NCBI GenBank assembly: GCA_036346205.1
Contig: JARFJB010000821.1
Location: 6,183,222-6,247,221, forward strand
Direction: 5' to 3'
Length of the DNA: 64,000 nucleotides
Source of the DNA: Vesta saturnalis
Taxonomy: Eukaryota > Arthropoda > Insecta > Coleoptera > Lampyridae
Positions 45,019 through 62,520 of this stretch are shown piece after piece. How positions within the stretch are numbered: position 1 is the first letter of the stretch; every line of letters starts with the position of its first letter. Position numbers and translations under genes: made by a program. The notes beneath the pieces are model-generated. The model saw nothing but the letters and a program-made list of their open reading frames with translations. It did no database searches and was not told the origin of the DNA.

Positions 45019-46060
45019 TTTACTGATGAAATAAAAAAAGATCAATTTATCAAGTATTGAAAAAATTTCTTACTTGATAGTCACACTGGGCCCCAGACAC
45101 CTAATTACACTTTAATTAATGATAGTAACTTATCACTTTAAAATATTAGTCGTACGCATCCACCACGCATCACAGACGAAACTAAACTAAATTTACGACC
45201 GGATGTTATTGGAATTCTGTTGACGCTGCAGTCGCAAATTCGAAGAATCACACGTGCTGGACTCCAGCTTGAATTTCCAGGGTTAAATGATGTTTCATTT
45301 GGATTTTTGTTTGGACTGTCATCACTTATAGAAAATGCGTCTAATACAGCTGAGAACAAACCTTTTCCATTAGTTTGTAAAATTGTGCACATGTGCATAT
45401 GACGGATGGAAAAATTTTCCGAAATTTCTTTGTAAACACGGTACGTCAGTAATAAAAATATCACTCAATTTGTCTTTATCAGACATAATACAAAGTAAAA
45501 AGGGGTCTTTTCTAACACTATTACAATCAAAGTTACTACGTATAATCACTGATTAAATTAATCAGCGGTATAATATAAAATCAAACACTATTTGACATGC
45601 TGAAAAATGCACACAGTATCTGACAAAATTTGCATAAGTGACTAATAACGGAATGTGCAAACTCTTTATCTCGTTGAAAGTAGGTTGATTTTCAGGGTGG
45701 ATTAGGATTAATATGGTTTTTGTCTTTTAGGAACAAAGGGGATTACGCGTCCAGTTGAAGAATCTGTGCTGCTTAAAGCGAACAAAAGGGATTACGTGTC
45801 CAATCCATCCTGACTTAAAGGCTTACAACTTTAAAGTTACTTTACCTTACCTATATTCCAACAGTCTTACATAGCTATATGCATTTATGCAGAAAATCAA
45901 ACAAACAGTGTGCCATTGTTGTCATTAAATCAATAATCAAATAAATTCCACAATTTTTAAACGTGAAGGAATTATGACATTTAACATTAAATATATCGAA
46001 AACGATCGAGTAACGTTAAAATAATGGAGTATTCGCATTAATCGAGAGTAATTTCTTTAT
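45019..46060. other. Intergenic stretch flanking piggyBac
   Basis: A GAACAAARGGGATTACGYGTCC phrase (18 shared bases) occurs twice (about 45730 and 45780), possibly a subterminal repeat. The 108-codon frame at 45138-45464 minus has no recognised motif. Confidence 0.4.
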
Positions 46061-46064
46061 TATT

Positions 46065-47812
46065 CGCGTAAAGGAAATACTTGGAAAAATGTAGTGGAAT
46101 ATTCAAGGTCTGATTAGAGTTTCATATGCCCCCAAAGACTTCTAATAGTTTCTATAATCAGATTTTGTATGAGAAATTAAGAGCATTTCTTATACTTCAA
46201 GTGATATTTTAATGGCATTTTGGAGTTCGGATTATAGTTCCTGGTAGGCAGTTAAGAGTTCTAAATGTTTCCTTAAAAAGATTTTGCATGAAAGCCAAAG
46301 TTAAGAGACATTTTTATACTTCAAGTGATAGTTATGTGCATATTTGGAATATTTGGGAAAATATTTTTTGCATGAAAGCCTATATTTAAAGATTAAGAAG
46401 AATTTTTGTATTTCGAACTATTTCTATACTATTATCATAAGGGAAATATTTTAATAAAATTCTGGAGTTCAGATTAGAGTATTATCGATATTTTTATAGG
46501 AGCGTGTGGGTAAGGTGGGTTTGGAATTTTTTTAAGTTAACATCTAAATGTCTATTAACCGCTATCTGACAGAAAGTTTTAAACATCTGTTTGACATAGA
46601 TTACTGTTTTTGTTTTACAATGTTGCCTATTTGCGTAATTAACTTATAAAAGAATGCTTAAAAAATTGTTATTAAAATTATTTCATTTCTTTTATTTACC
46701 ATTGTGTAGGTTAGAATGTCGTGTGTTGTTCCACGCCAGATATTTATAAAAACGTTTTTTAATTTTCGAAAATATAATAGAATTCTGTGGTTCTGATTAG
46801 AATTTCCGATAACCCCTCAAGAGTTCTAAAATTTTGCGTAAAAGCTAATATTAAAAAAATTACGGGGTGTTTTCATATTTCAAGTTATTATGCATAAACA
46901 AAACGTTTGAGAAACTACTTTTTATTGGTTCCAGATAGCCTCTCAAGAATGTTGAAAGTTTGTATAATTAGATTTGGCATGAAAGCTTATATCTAAAAAA
47001 TTAAGAGGAACTTTGTATTTCAACTGATTACTACTTTCAAAAGCAACATGTTAGAGAAAATATTTTAATAAAATTTTGGAATTCTCTTGAGAGTTCTAGA
47101 TATCCTCCCAAAAGATAAAAAAACTGCATAATGAGATTTTGCACCAAAATTTATATTTCAAGTGGTTATGCATAAGCGAAGTATTGAGGAAATTATTTTA
47201 AGTGAATTTTGGAGTTCTGGTTAGAGTTCCCGATATCCCCTTAAATATCTTAGTGAAATTTTAGAGTTCTGTTTAAAATTCCTGATATCCCCTCAAAAGT
47301 TCTAAAGGTTTGCATAATGAGATTTTGTATAAAAGCTTTATTACAAAAGTTATGGGGATTTTTAATACTTCGAGTGAGTTCTGTACTATTAGCAATTGGG
47401 AAATATTTTAATAGAATTTAGTAGAGTTCTAGTTAACGTTCCCGATAACCCTTCAAGAGTTCTAAAGCTTATATTAAAGAATTAAGAGGAATTCTACATT
47501 TCAGGTGATTGCTATATGCATCAGCTAAGTATTTGAGAAATTATTTTAATGAAATTTTCGAGTTTTGATTGGAGTTATAGATAGCACTTCAGGAGCTTTA
47601 TAAGTTTCCATAAGGAGATATTTTATTAAGGTTTATATTTCAAAAATTAAGGAGAATCTTTAAATATCCAGTCGCATTAGAGAAATATTTTAACAGAATT
47701 CTGGTATTTTGGTTAGACCTCCCAAAACCACCTGAACACTTCTGGATGTTTCCATAATAAGAAGAATTTTTATATTTCAAGTGATTGCTACTTTCATCTG
47801 TGAAATGTTTGG
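46065..47812. repeat. Degenerate ~155-bp tandem array
   Basis: Repeating order: AATATTTTAATAGAATTYTGG, AGTTCTGATTAGAGTTCCCG, ATATCCCCTCAAGAGTTCTA, AAGTTTGCATAATGAGATTT, TGCATAAAAGCTTATATTWA, AAATTAAGAGGAATTTTTAT, ATTTCAAGTGATTACTATAT, GCATAAGCGA. About ten divergent units can be followed; 46501-46755 is an insertion within it. The same AAGAGGAATTTTATATTTCA and AGTGATTACTATATGCATAA stretch occurs in each satellite spacer, so the satellite arose inside this array. Confidence 0.8.
46525..46715. repeat. Inverted copy of the 41.9-42.2 kb unit, inserted in the 155-bp array
   Basis: The reverse complement reads GAAATGAAATAATTTTAATA, CAGGCAACATTGTAAAA-like sequence with one change, ACAGTAATCTATGTC, GATGTTTAAAACTT and TTAATAGACATTTAGATG. 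It matches the two direct units upstream of the MULE-like relic. Confidence 0.75.
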
Positions 47813-47814
47813 GA

Positions 47815-49804
<1,990 letters not shown>

Positions 49805-50391
49805 ACACGGCCAAAAGTTGTAAAATAAGCTAATAAGTCGATTTAACGTGAAAAAAGTCGATTGCATAACCTTCTATACCTATATATGTTTATGTAGGTT
49901 GAAAGGTAAAAATTAAGAGGAATTTTATATTTCAAGTGATTACTATATGCATAAGCGAAATATTTGCAATAGTATATTTAGTATCAAGAACAGTAAGGGA
50001 CGTTTACCGGTCGACGGCCATGTTTAGTGGCTGAGCGACAGTGAAGTATCAATTTAGCCGGAGACCGCTACAACCCTTAATGCTCGTGATGCTCATACTG
50101 TTTTGCGCGATTGTATGAAATTTACCACAATTGAAATTATTTAATTTCTACTAAATAAACGAAAACTGTAAAGAGACGTTTTAAATAGAAATGTCAAAAT
50201 TTGTTGTTCCTATTGTTGTGAAATATAGTACTATATATATAATTTTACGTTGGTAAGTAAAAGACGTCGGTAAGTAAAATCTCACCGACGAGTTGGGCCT
50301 CGCAACCAGTAAACATATCCTACTGTCTCGGAAACAGAGATGGTAAATAAACGAAAAGGCCCAATCGTGCAAAATAGTAGTATATTAAGTA
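49805..50391. repeat. Satellite spacer, copy 1
   Basis: Single-copy-type sequence running from GGCCAAAAGTTGTAAAATAA to GTAGTATATTAAGTACACAG. It includes the AAGAGGAATTTTATATTTCA start shared with the 155-bp array and a CTCACCGACGAGTTGGGCCT segment. The same sequence separates every hexamer block. Confidence 0.95.
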
Positions 50392-51308
<917 letters not shown>

Positions 51309-51897
51309 ACACGGCCAAAAGTTTTAAAATAAGCTAATAAGTCGATTTAGCGTGAAAAAAAGTCGATTGCATAACCTTCTATACCTATATATGTTTATGT
51401 AGGTTGAAAGGTAAAAATTAAGAGGAATTTTATATTTTAAGTGATTACTATATGCATAAGCGAAATATTTGCAATAGCATATTGAGTATCAAGAACAGTA
51501 AGGGACGTTTACCGGTCGACGGCCATGTTTAGTGGCTGAGCGACAGTGAAGTCTCCAATTTAGCCGGAGACCGCTACAACCCTTAATGCTCGTGATGCTC
51601 ATACTGTTTTTGCGCGATTGTATGAAATTTACCACAATTGAAATTATTTAATTTCTACTAAATAAACGAAAAGTGTAAAGAGACGTTTTAAATAGAAATG
51701 TCAAAATTTGTTGTTCCTATTGTTGTGAAATATAGTACTATATATATAATTTTACGTTGGTAAGTTAAAGACGTCGGTAAGTAAATCTCACCGACGAGTT
51801 GGGCCTCGCAACCAGTAAACATATCCTACTGTCTCGGAAACAGATATGGTAAATAAACGAAAAAGCTCAATCGTGCAAAATAGTAGTATATTAAGTA
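51309..51897. repeat. Satellite spacer, copy 2
   Basis: About 98% identical by eye to copy 1. Contains intact GTCTCC-N9-GGAGAC (51551-51571) and CGTCGGT-N11-ACCGACG (51772-51796) hairpins. Confidence 0.95.
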
Positions 51898-52845
<948 letters not shown>

Positions 52846-53433
52846 CACGGCCAAAAGTTGTAAAATAAGCTAATAAGTCGATTTAACGTGAAAAAAGTCG
52901 ATTGCATAACCTTCTATACCTATATATGTTTATGTAGGTTGAAAGGTAAAAATTAAGAGGAATTTTATATTTCAAGTGATTACTATATGCATAAGCGAAA
53001 TATTTGCAATAGTATATTGAGTATCAAGAACAGTAAGGGACGTTTACCGGTCGACGGCCATGTTTAGTGGCTGAGCGACAGTGAAGTCTCCAATTTAGCC
53101 GGAGACCGCTACAACCCTTAATGCTCGTGATGCTCATACTGTTTTTGCGCGATTGTATGAAATTTACCACAATTGAAATTATTTAATTTCTACTAAATAA
53201 ACGAAAACTGTAAAGAGACGTTTTAAATAGAAATGTCAAAATTTGTTGTTCCTATTGTTGTGAAATATAGTACTATATATATAATTTTACGTTGGTAAGT
53301 AAAAGACGTCGGTAAGTAAAATCTCACCGACGAGTTGGGCCTCGCAACCAGTAAACATATCCTACTGTCTCGGAAACAGAGATGGTAAATAAACGAAAAG
53401 GCCCAATCGTGCAAAATAGTAGTATATTAAGTA
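52846..53433. repeat. Satellite spacer, copy 3
   Basis: Same length and sequence as copies 1 and 2, both hairpins kept. Confidence 0.95.
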
Positions 53434-54382
<949 letters not shown>

Positions 54383-54930
54383 ACACGGCCAAAAGTTGTA
54401 AAATAAGCTAATAAGTCGATTTAGCGTGAAAAAAGTCGATTGCATAACCTTCTATACCTACATATGTTTATGTAGGTTGATAGGTAAAAATTAAGAGGAA
54501 TTTTATATTTCAAGTGATTACTATATGCATAAGCGAAATATTTGCAATAGTATATTGAGTATCAAGAACAGTAAGGATGAGCGACAGTGAAGTCTCCAAT
54601 TTAGCCGGAGACCGGTACAACCCTTAATGTTCGTGATGCTCATACTGTTTTTGCACGATTGTATGAAATTTACCACAATTGAAATTATTTCATTTCTACT
54701 AAATAAACGAAAAGCGAAAAGAGACGTTTTAATGTCAAAATTTGTTGTTCCTATTGTTGTGAAATATAGTACTATATATAATTTTACGTTGGTAAGTTAA
54801 AGACGTCGGTAAGTAACATCTCACCGACGAGTTGGGCCTCGCAACCAGTAAACATATCCTACTGTCTCGGAAACAGATATGGTAAATAAACGAAAAAGCT
54901 CAATCGTGCAAAATAGTAGTATATTAAGTA
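54383..54930. repeat. Satellite spacer, copy 4 (40-bp shorter)
   Basis: Lacks the GACGTTTACCGGTCGACGGC... segment (about 33 bases) after AACAGTAAGG, present in copies 1-3; otherwise the same. Confidence 0.95.
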
Positions 54931-56455
<1,525 letters not shown>

Positions 56456-57005
56456 GACACGGCCAAAAGTTTAAAATAAGCTAATAAGTCGATTTAGCGT
56501 GAAGAAAGTCGATTGCATAACCTTCTATACCTATATGTTTATGTAGGTTGAAAGGTAAAATTAAGAGGAATTTTATATTTAAGTGATTACTATATGCATA
56601 AGCGAAATATTTGCAATAGTATATTGAGTATCAAGAACAGTAAGCGGACGACGCGACGCATGAGGCTGAGCGACAGTGAAGTCTCAATTAGCCGGAGACC
56701 GCTACAACCCTTAATGCTCGTGATGCTCATACTGTTTTCGCGATGTATGAAATTTACCACAATTGAAATTATTTAATTTCTACTAAATAAACGAAAAGGA
56801 AAGAGACGTTTAAATAAATGTCAAAATTTGTTGTTCCTATTGTTGTGAAATATAGTACTTATATATAATTTTACGTTGGTAATAAAGACGTCGGTAAAAA
56901 TCTCACCGACGAGTTGGGCCTCGCAACCAGTAAACATATCCTACTGTCTCGGAAACAGGATGGTAAATAAACGAAAAGCCAATCGTGCAAATAGTATATT
57001 AGTCA
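56456..57005. repeat. Satellite spacer, copy 5 (many 1-base deletions)
   Basis: Same order as the other spacers but with frequent single-base losses and a scrambled AGCGGACGACGCGACGCA near 56643. Confidence 0.9.
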
Positions 57006-57058
57006 GCACAGACACAGATACAGACGCAGACGCAGACGCAGAGAACGCAACGCAGATT

Positions 57059-57095
<37 letters not shown>

Positions 57096-57138
57096 ACGCA
57101 GACGCAGACGCAGACGCAGACGCTAGACGCAGACGCAT

Positions 57139-57172
<34 letters not shown>

Positions 57173-57239
57173 ATATTAGACAGCAGACGCAGACGCAGAC
57201 ACGAACACAGACACGAACACGGACATAGACACGGACTTT
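57006..57239. repeat. Hexamer satellite block 6 (short, degraded)
   Basis: 234 bases of CAGACG/CAGACA units with TAGACG, CATGACG and CAACGC interruptions. Confidence 0.9.
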
Positions 57240-57737
57240 ACACGGCCAAAAGTTGTAAAATAAGCTAATAAGTCGATTTAGTGAAAAAGTCGATTATAAC
57301 CTTCTATACTACATATGTTTAATGTAGTTGTAAGTAAAATTAAGAGGAATTTTATATTTCAAGTGATTACTATATGCATAAGCGAAATATTTCGAAACAG
57401 TATATTGAGTATCAAGAACAGTAAGGATGAGCGACAGTGAAGTCTCAATTTAGCGAGACCGGTACATTTTAATGTTCGTGATGCTCATACTGTTTCCATT
57501 GTATGAAATTTAACAATTGAAATTATTTAATTTCTACTAAATAAACGAAAATCGAAAAGAGACGTTTTAATGTCAAAATTTGATTTTTTTGGGTGAAATA
57601 TGATATATAATTTTACGTTGGTATTAAAGACGTCGTAGAACATCTCACCGACGAGTTGGGCCTCGCAACCAGTAAACATATCCTACTGTCTCGAAACAGA
57701 TATGGTAAATAAACGAAAAGGCTCAATCGTGCAAAAA
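57240..57737. repeat. Satellite spacer, copy 6 (shortest), end of array
   Basis: Like copy 4 it lacks the GACGTTTACCGG segment and has many more small deletions. At ~57738 the sequence leaves the satellite (AAGTATTTTAATGGCATT...), rejoining 155-bp-array-like sequence briefly. Confidence 0.9.
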
Positions 57738-57976
57738 AGTATTTTAATGGCATTTGCATAATCATATTTTCCATGAGTGCTTGTATTAAATGAATTAAGG
57801 TTACCTTTAAAAAAAATTCATTTTTATAATCAAATTTGGAATATTTTCTTGGCGGAACTATGTTTATCGTTTATCAAGGACTCTAGAACTCTTTGGGGCG
57901 CCTAGAACTGCAATTACCTTTATAAAATTTTGGAAATGGGGGCTAATTTAAATTAGCCAGTACTACCTTTATTGAT

Positions 57977-57983
<7 letters not shown>

Positions 57984-58053
<70 letters not shown>
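57984..58053. repeat. (TA)n microsatellite
   Basis: 70-base TA tract; unlike the other tracts, no clear CAGGGTG-type tip is seen at either side. Confidence 0.98.
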
Positions 58054-58055
<2 letters not shown>

Positions 58056-59465
58056 CTGGCTTTTCAAGAAAATATGGTTCAAGCATGAATCAATCATCAG
58101 TGGAGGCGCGTCTTTTAGGGCCATATAGATAATCAAAGGAATATTATTGTAGTGAAATCATCTGAGTATGTACGTTCTATTAGACTGTAACATTGTTATA
58201 TTAACTTTATTTTAAATTGCACCTTAAAAGGTTCGCTTTATATTCAAAGTATTAAGTGTGTAAATAAAAAAAAACAATTTGGCATATGTTATAATTTATG
58301 AATTTCGATCACTTTTACATACAAAAACTGTCGATTGTATCAAAATGGGTTTATAGCATGTGTCTGGCGGTATTACAATTTATAAAAGTAAAGAAATACG
58401 TCCCAAAATTCGCCTTTACAACACCCTAATAATAAAAAAAGAGAAAAAAAATTAAAATGTCGAAAAAGAAATAAGACATAAGGCAAATAACTCCAGGTGT
58501 TTATGATCAGATGATACTTGATCCTTAATACATTGTTAAACGCCATCTGCTCGAAAGTGTGCTCTAGTTTACACCCCCAACCCCTAAACAGTTAAATATC
58601 GGGTTGCAAATATTACCTTGTGTTAAAAGCAATACTAAGTGTTTTTTTTTTATTTATTCCATACCACATTTCGACACTAATATTCGTAATAAAAATTTAT
58701 AAGTAAGTGATTCACGCGCCCTCTTTATCCTATATTCAAATATTTGTTGTCAATATTGATTGTTCGTATTGAACGTGTATTGACAGAGAAGAGTATTAAT
58801 AAATATTGATGATGGCGCTTATCATCTGTAAGCACTTTCGTTTACGTTTGTTACTTTAAAACGTCATCACCCATTCATTGAATACAATTTCGTCATTCAT
58901 AAATATTTAATTTTAAACTGCGTCATTTTTAGAGAGATACAGCTCGAAATAGAATTTCCATTTCATAATCTAATTATTTTAGACAATAATAAATGAACGA
59001 GTACTTCAAAAATGATATAATTAAACCAGGCACAAATAAAAACAAATTTAAAATGTTTAAATTAAGCATTACCGTAGAACGGGGTAACTTTGGGACACTT
59101 TTTGAAGATTTGTATGTCTTCTGTCAATACTTATCAAGCTAATTCGCTGAGACTGTGGTTTTATATTAAGTTGACCATCCTTTTTGGACATGTCTTTATT
59201 CTACAAGTAATGCCTTCTAACGGTAACCCAATCTCACCCCATTTTTTGGGGAAACTTTGGGACAGTATTATTTTTCGCTTTGAAAGACTAGGAAAAATCA
59301 ATTTGTCCCAATGTTAGAAATCAGTCGTTTATTATGCACGTTTGAGCAGGGCGCCCGTGTGCAAAAATAATTTTCCCGACCCCTAACTTCTGATTAACCA
59401 TGTAATGTGAGAATAGTAAATTGTATTCCGGAAAAATAAGTCAGCAGGAACTTATAAATTAACAT
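58054..59465. other. AT-rich stretch, one short repeat pair
   Basis: GGTAACTTTGGGACAC (59084) and GGGAAACTTTGGGACAGT (59248) are similar phrases 165 bp apart, the latter after a CCCCATTTTTTGGGG hairpin. No gene recognised; the frame at 59090-59317 has no family motif. Confidence 0.45.
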
Positions 59466-59469
59466 GGAT

Positions 59470-62075
59470 AGATATGTATCCTTAACAACATAACATAACC
59501 CTCACGCCATTCCCTTGCGGGGTAGACAAAACAATCCCTGCTTCTTATTTATTTTTGATTTACAATCTTTCTCCATGCTTTCCTATCTCTTGCATACCTC
59601 CCTAGCTTCCGCAAGATTCAAACATTATCTCTGACATGTCCTTTTATTTTTAAAACTCCTGATCTTTCTTTCCTTTATCATACATTCTACTACATTCAGC
59701 CAAGTTTAACGCCGCCTACCAGGCCCGGCTTTACCTCTAATCTCACCCACATATATTTACTTCGTTAATCTTGCCTTGTTCATTCTCTCAATGTGACCAA
59801 CGTCATGTACTACCTTTATATCTATCCATCATTGTCTTCTCCTCGCCACACTCCCTTATTACACACTCATTCTTTATCTTATCTCTTCTCGTTTTATCAC
59901 ATGCGCTTCTCAGGAATCTCATGCCCACGGCATTTATTTTTCTTTTGTGCTTTTTTTGACATATCCATGTCTTACTTCCATACAGCACTGATGATACAAA
60001 CACGCTACTATAGATTGCTCGTTTAACATCTAGGCTCCTGTCTGCGTTTCTCATTATCGTCCACATACTTCCAAACATTGCCCTGCCAGCATTGACCCTT
60101 CTTCCAATCTCGCCATCCATTGTACCATCTGCAGTAAACATTCTACTCAGATACACCAACTCGTCCACTTGTTCCACAATTTCATTTTGCAGAGTAAATA
60201 CTCTATTCTCCTTTTCACCTTTAGTTTACCTTTAGGTCCAGGATCTCACAGACTGTATCAAACTTCCTCAGAGCAGTTTGTAGCTCATCCGCACTGTCAC
60301 TTAAGACTGTGTCATCTGCATACACCAGAACTCGTACATTTACGTCACCAACCATTACACCATTTGTATCGGTACATCCTTGCCTAATATATTTATCCAT
60401 GTATACATTGAACAACCACGGTGACATGACACAGCCTTGTCGCACTCCGTACTCAATATTAAAGTATTCACTCACACTTCCTCTCACCCTAACATGTGCC
60501 CGGCTACCGTTGTATACTGCTGTTATTCCGTTTATTAGACCTTTACTTACGCTATATTCATTTATTATTTCCCACAGCTTCTCCCTATTCACCTGTCATA
60601 TGCTTTCTCCAGATCTACAAACGCACAGTACAGCTTCCTTTTTACACTTAAACACTTTTGATCACCTTCACCTGTTGGAGAGCAACCATCTGATGAAGAC
60701 GTCCTCTCCCTGGCATGAAGGCCGCCCTGCATATCCCAAATCTTAGTTTGTGTAGTTTCTCGTACTCTATCAATCAATATTCTTCCAAATACTTTACCAG
60801 GTACACTGAGCAATCACTCTTGTTCCCTTTACCCTTATGGTAATACAATGATAGCACTCTATTCCAATCACTCGGTACTTTTTCATACTTAAGGCACGCA
60901 TTGAAAATTTCACACAATCTTCTTATAAGCTTTGCACCTCCGTATTTTTGCATTTCACCAGTGATTTCATCTACGCCTGCTCCTTTATCATTTTCCAACC
61001 TTCCTACCGTTTCCTCTACCTTATTTATCCCAATATCCTTCTCAGTTTTGTTCACCATTCCTTCTACATTCAGTCTTGTTTTCTTTACTACTTACTTCAC
61101 AATTGTCCCATACTATTTCGTTGCTCGCATTCATCACTCCTGCAGCGTTCTGTTTTGGGCCTCAATTTGTATTTTTGACCCATTTCCAGAAGAGTTTCTT
61201 GTTTCCGTCAAAATCATTCTGCATTTTTTCTCCTTCCACTTTACCAGGTACACTGAGCAAGCTTATTCCTTTGCAGTTCTTGCGATCACTCTTGTTCCCC
61301 TTGCCCTTATACAGTGGTACAATGATCGCGTTTTCAAATCCCTCGGCACTTTTCCACCCTTAAGGCATACATTGAATAATTCACACAATCTTCGTATAAG
61401 CTTTGCACCTCCGTACTTTAGCATTTCACCCGTGATTTCATCTACGCCTTTTTAGGTCACGTTTTGTATTTTTGACTCATTTCCAGAAGAGTTTTTTGTT
61501 TCTCTCAAAATCATTCTGCATTTTCTATCCTTCACTGTCTCCTTTGCTTCTTTGTTTCTTAATATGTACATCTCATACAATCGCCTTTTCTCAGTGTCAT
61601 TTTTTGCAGCAATCATTGCCATGTACGCATCTTTTTCTTACATACTTGCTTTTTACCGATTCATTCCACCGAGCACATTTTTCTGTCTATCTACAGTCAC
61701 TCTTCCACATATCTGCACGGTACAATTGACAACACAGTTTTTCAAGCTTATGCATGCACTTTCAATGTCAGTGTCTTTTATTTGTTCCTGCCACACTGTT
61801 TGGTTCATACTCAACTCTTTACTCACAGCATCTGCGTATTTCATTCTCGCACCACTATCTACTAGTTTGATTACCCTAATTCTCGATGCACATTCCGATC
61901 CGCGCATTACTTTTTGTCTCTCACCAGGTTTCTAAGTCGTTCATCATACACTATCAAGTCAATCATACTTTTAGATTCGCCTCTTTGCCATGTACACATA
62001 TGCACATTTTTGGGTTTGCCATGTTTGACCATGGCTGTTAGTAGGAAGTCGTGGAGTTTGGGTGCAGAAATTATT
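59470..62075 (-). pseudogene. Second LINE family: endonuclease tail and RT, with a duplicated segment
   Basis: Minus strand, 5' to 3'. Endonuclease C-terminus: NVHMCTWQRGESKSMIDLIV, YDERLRNLVRDKK (~61990-61920). Linker RGSECASRIRVIKLVDSGAR. RT fingers in two copies: DEITGEMLKYGGAKLIRRLC (61440-61380) and GVDEITGEMQKYGGAKLIRR (60990-60930), each followed by KGKGNKSD. Then LLSVPGKVFGRILIDRVRE (60813) and FVDLEKAYDR (catalytic-Asp region). RT core: GVRQGCVMSPWLFNVYMDKY and VLVYADDTVLSDSADELQTA, with the YADD active site intact (60300). Thumb: DELVYLSRMFTADGTMDGEI and RAIYSSVFVSSVLYGSKTW. C-terminus: HIERMNKARLTK to about 59550. The 3' end CCCCGCAAGGGAATGGCG-like sequence then GTTATGTTATGTTG is near 59480. 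Frameshifts are frequent. Confidence 0.85.
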
Positions 62076-62079
62076 GTGT

Positions 62080-62520
62080 TTGGAAGAACGGTCTCTCGCC
62101 GGGGTGCAATAAGACTACCTATGTGCGTCCTCTTCTTCCTATTGGCATCCTGTGATGACCTGCATCTTGTTAACTGGATGCGGTCTTTGTGTCCTGTCCT
62201 CTACGTGTAACTGGTCCTGATGTGTCCTGTCCTCTGCGTGTGGCTCGTCTACGTTTCTTATCGGTGGTGGCTGTTCCTTAGTTGTGTTCGCTCGGTGCTG
62301 ACGTAGATGTATTCTGTATTTTCGTGTATATGTGTGGCTGGTTCTTCCTGATGATCTGCTGGTCTCCGGATTCTTTTTCGTTAAGTTGCTTAACCGCTTC
62401 TTATTTTACGTTATGTGCCTTTAGCGGTGACAACTGCCTTTTTCGAAACGAGGACCTGGAGTGGATCATTGATGAAAGTTGATTTGCTTTTATACGCGCT
62501 CACGATCCTCTCTGTTGAAA
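62080..62520 (-). other. GC-richer region upstream of the LINE, possible ORF1/5' UTR
   Basis: Minus-strand frames are rich in Arg, Thr and Gln (ATRRGQDTSGPVTRRGQDT), and GGACAGGACACA occurs twice ~36 bp apart. Composition differs from the flanks and it adjoins the LINE endonuclease, so it may be the LINE 5' region; no domain recognised. Confidence 0.35.

Noticed and set aside
50181..50372. 63-codon frame repeated identically in spacer copies 1 and 3
   Set aside because: Copy 2 has a one-base deletion that destroys it and copies 4-6 do not keep it, so identity reflects recent duplication and not coding constraint.
60309..60746. Plus-strand frames of 76-184 codons at 60.3-61.5 kb
   Set aside because: They are opposite-strand shadows of the minus-strand LINE reverse transcriptase, which shows real RT motifs including YADD.
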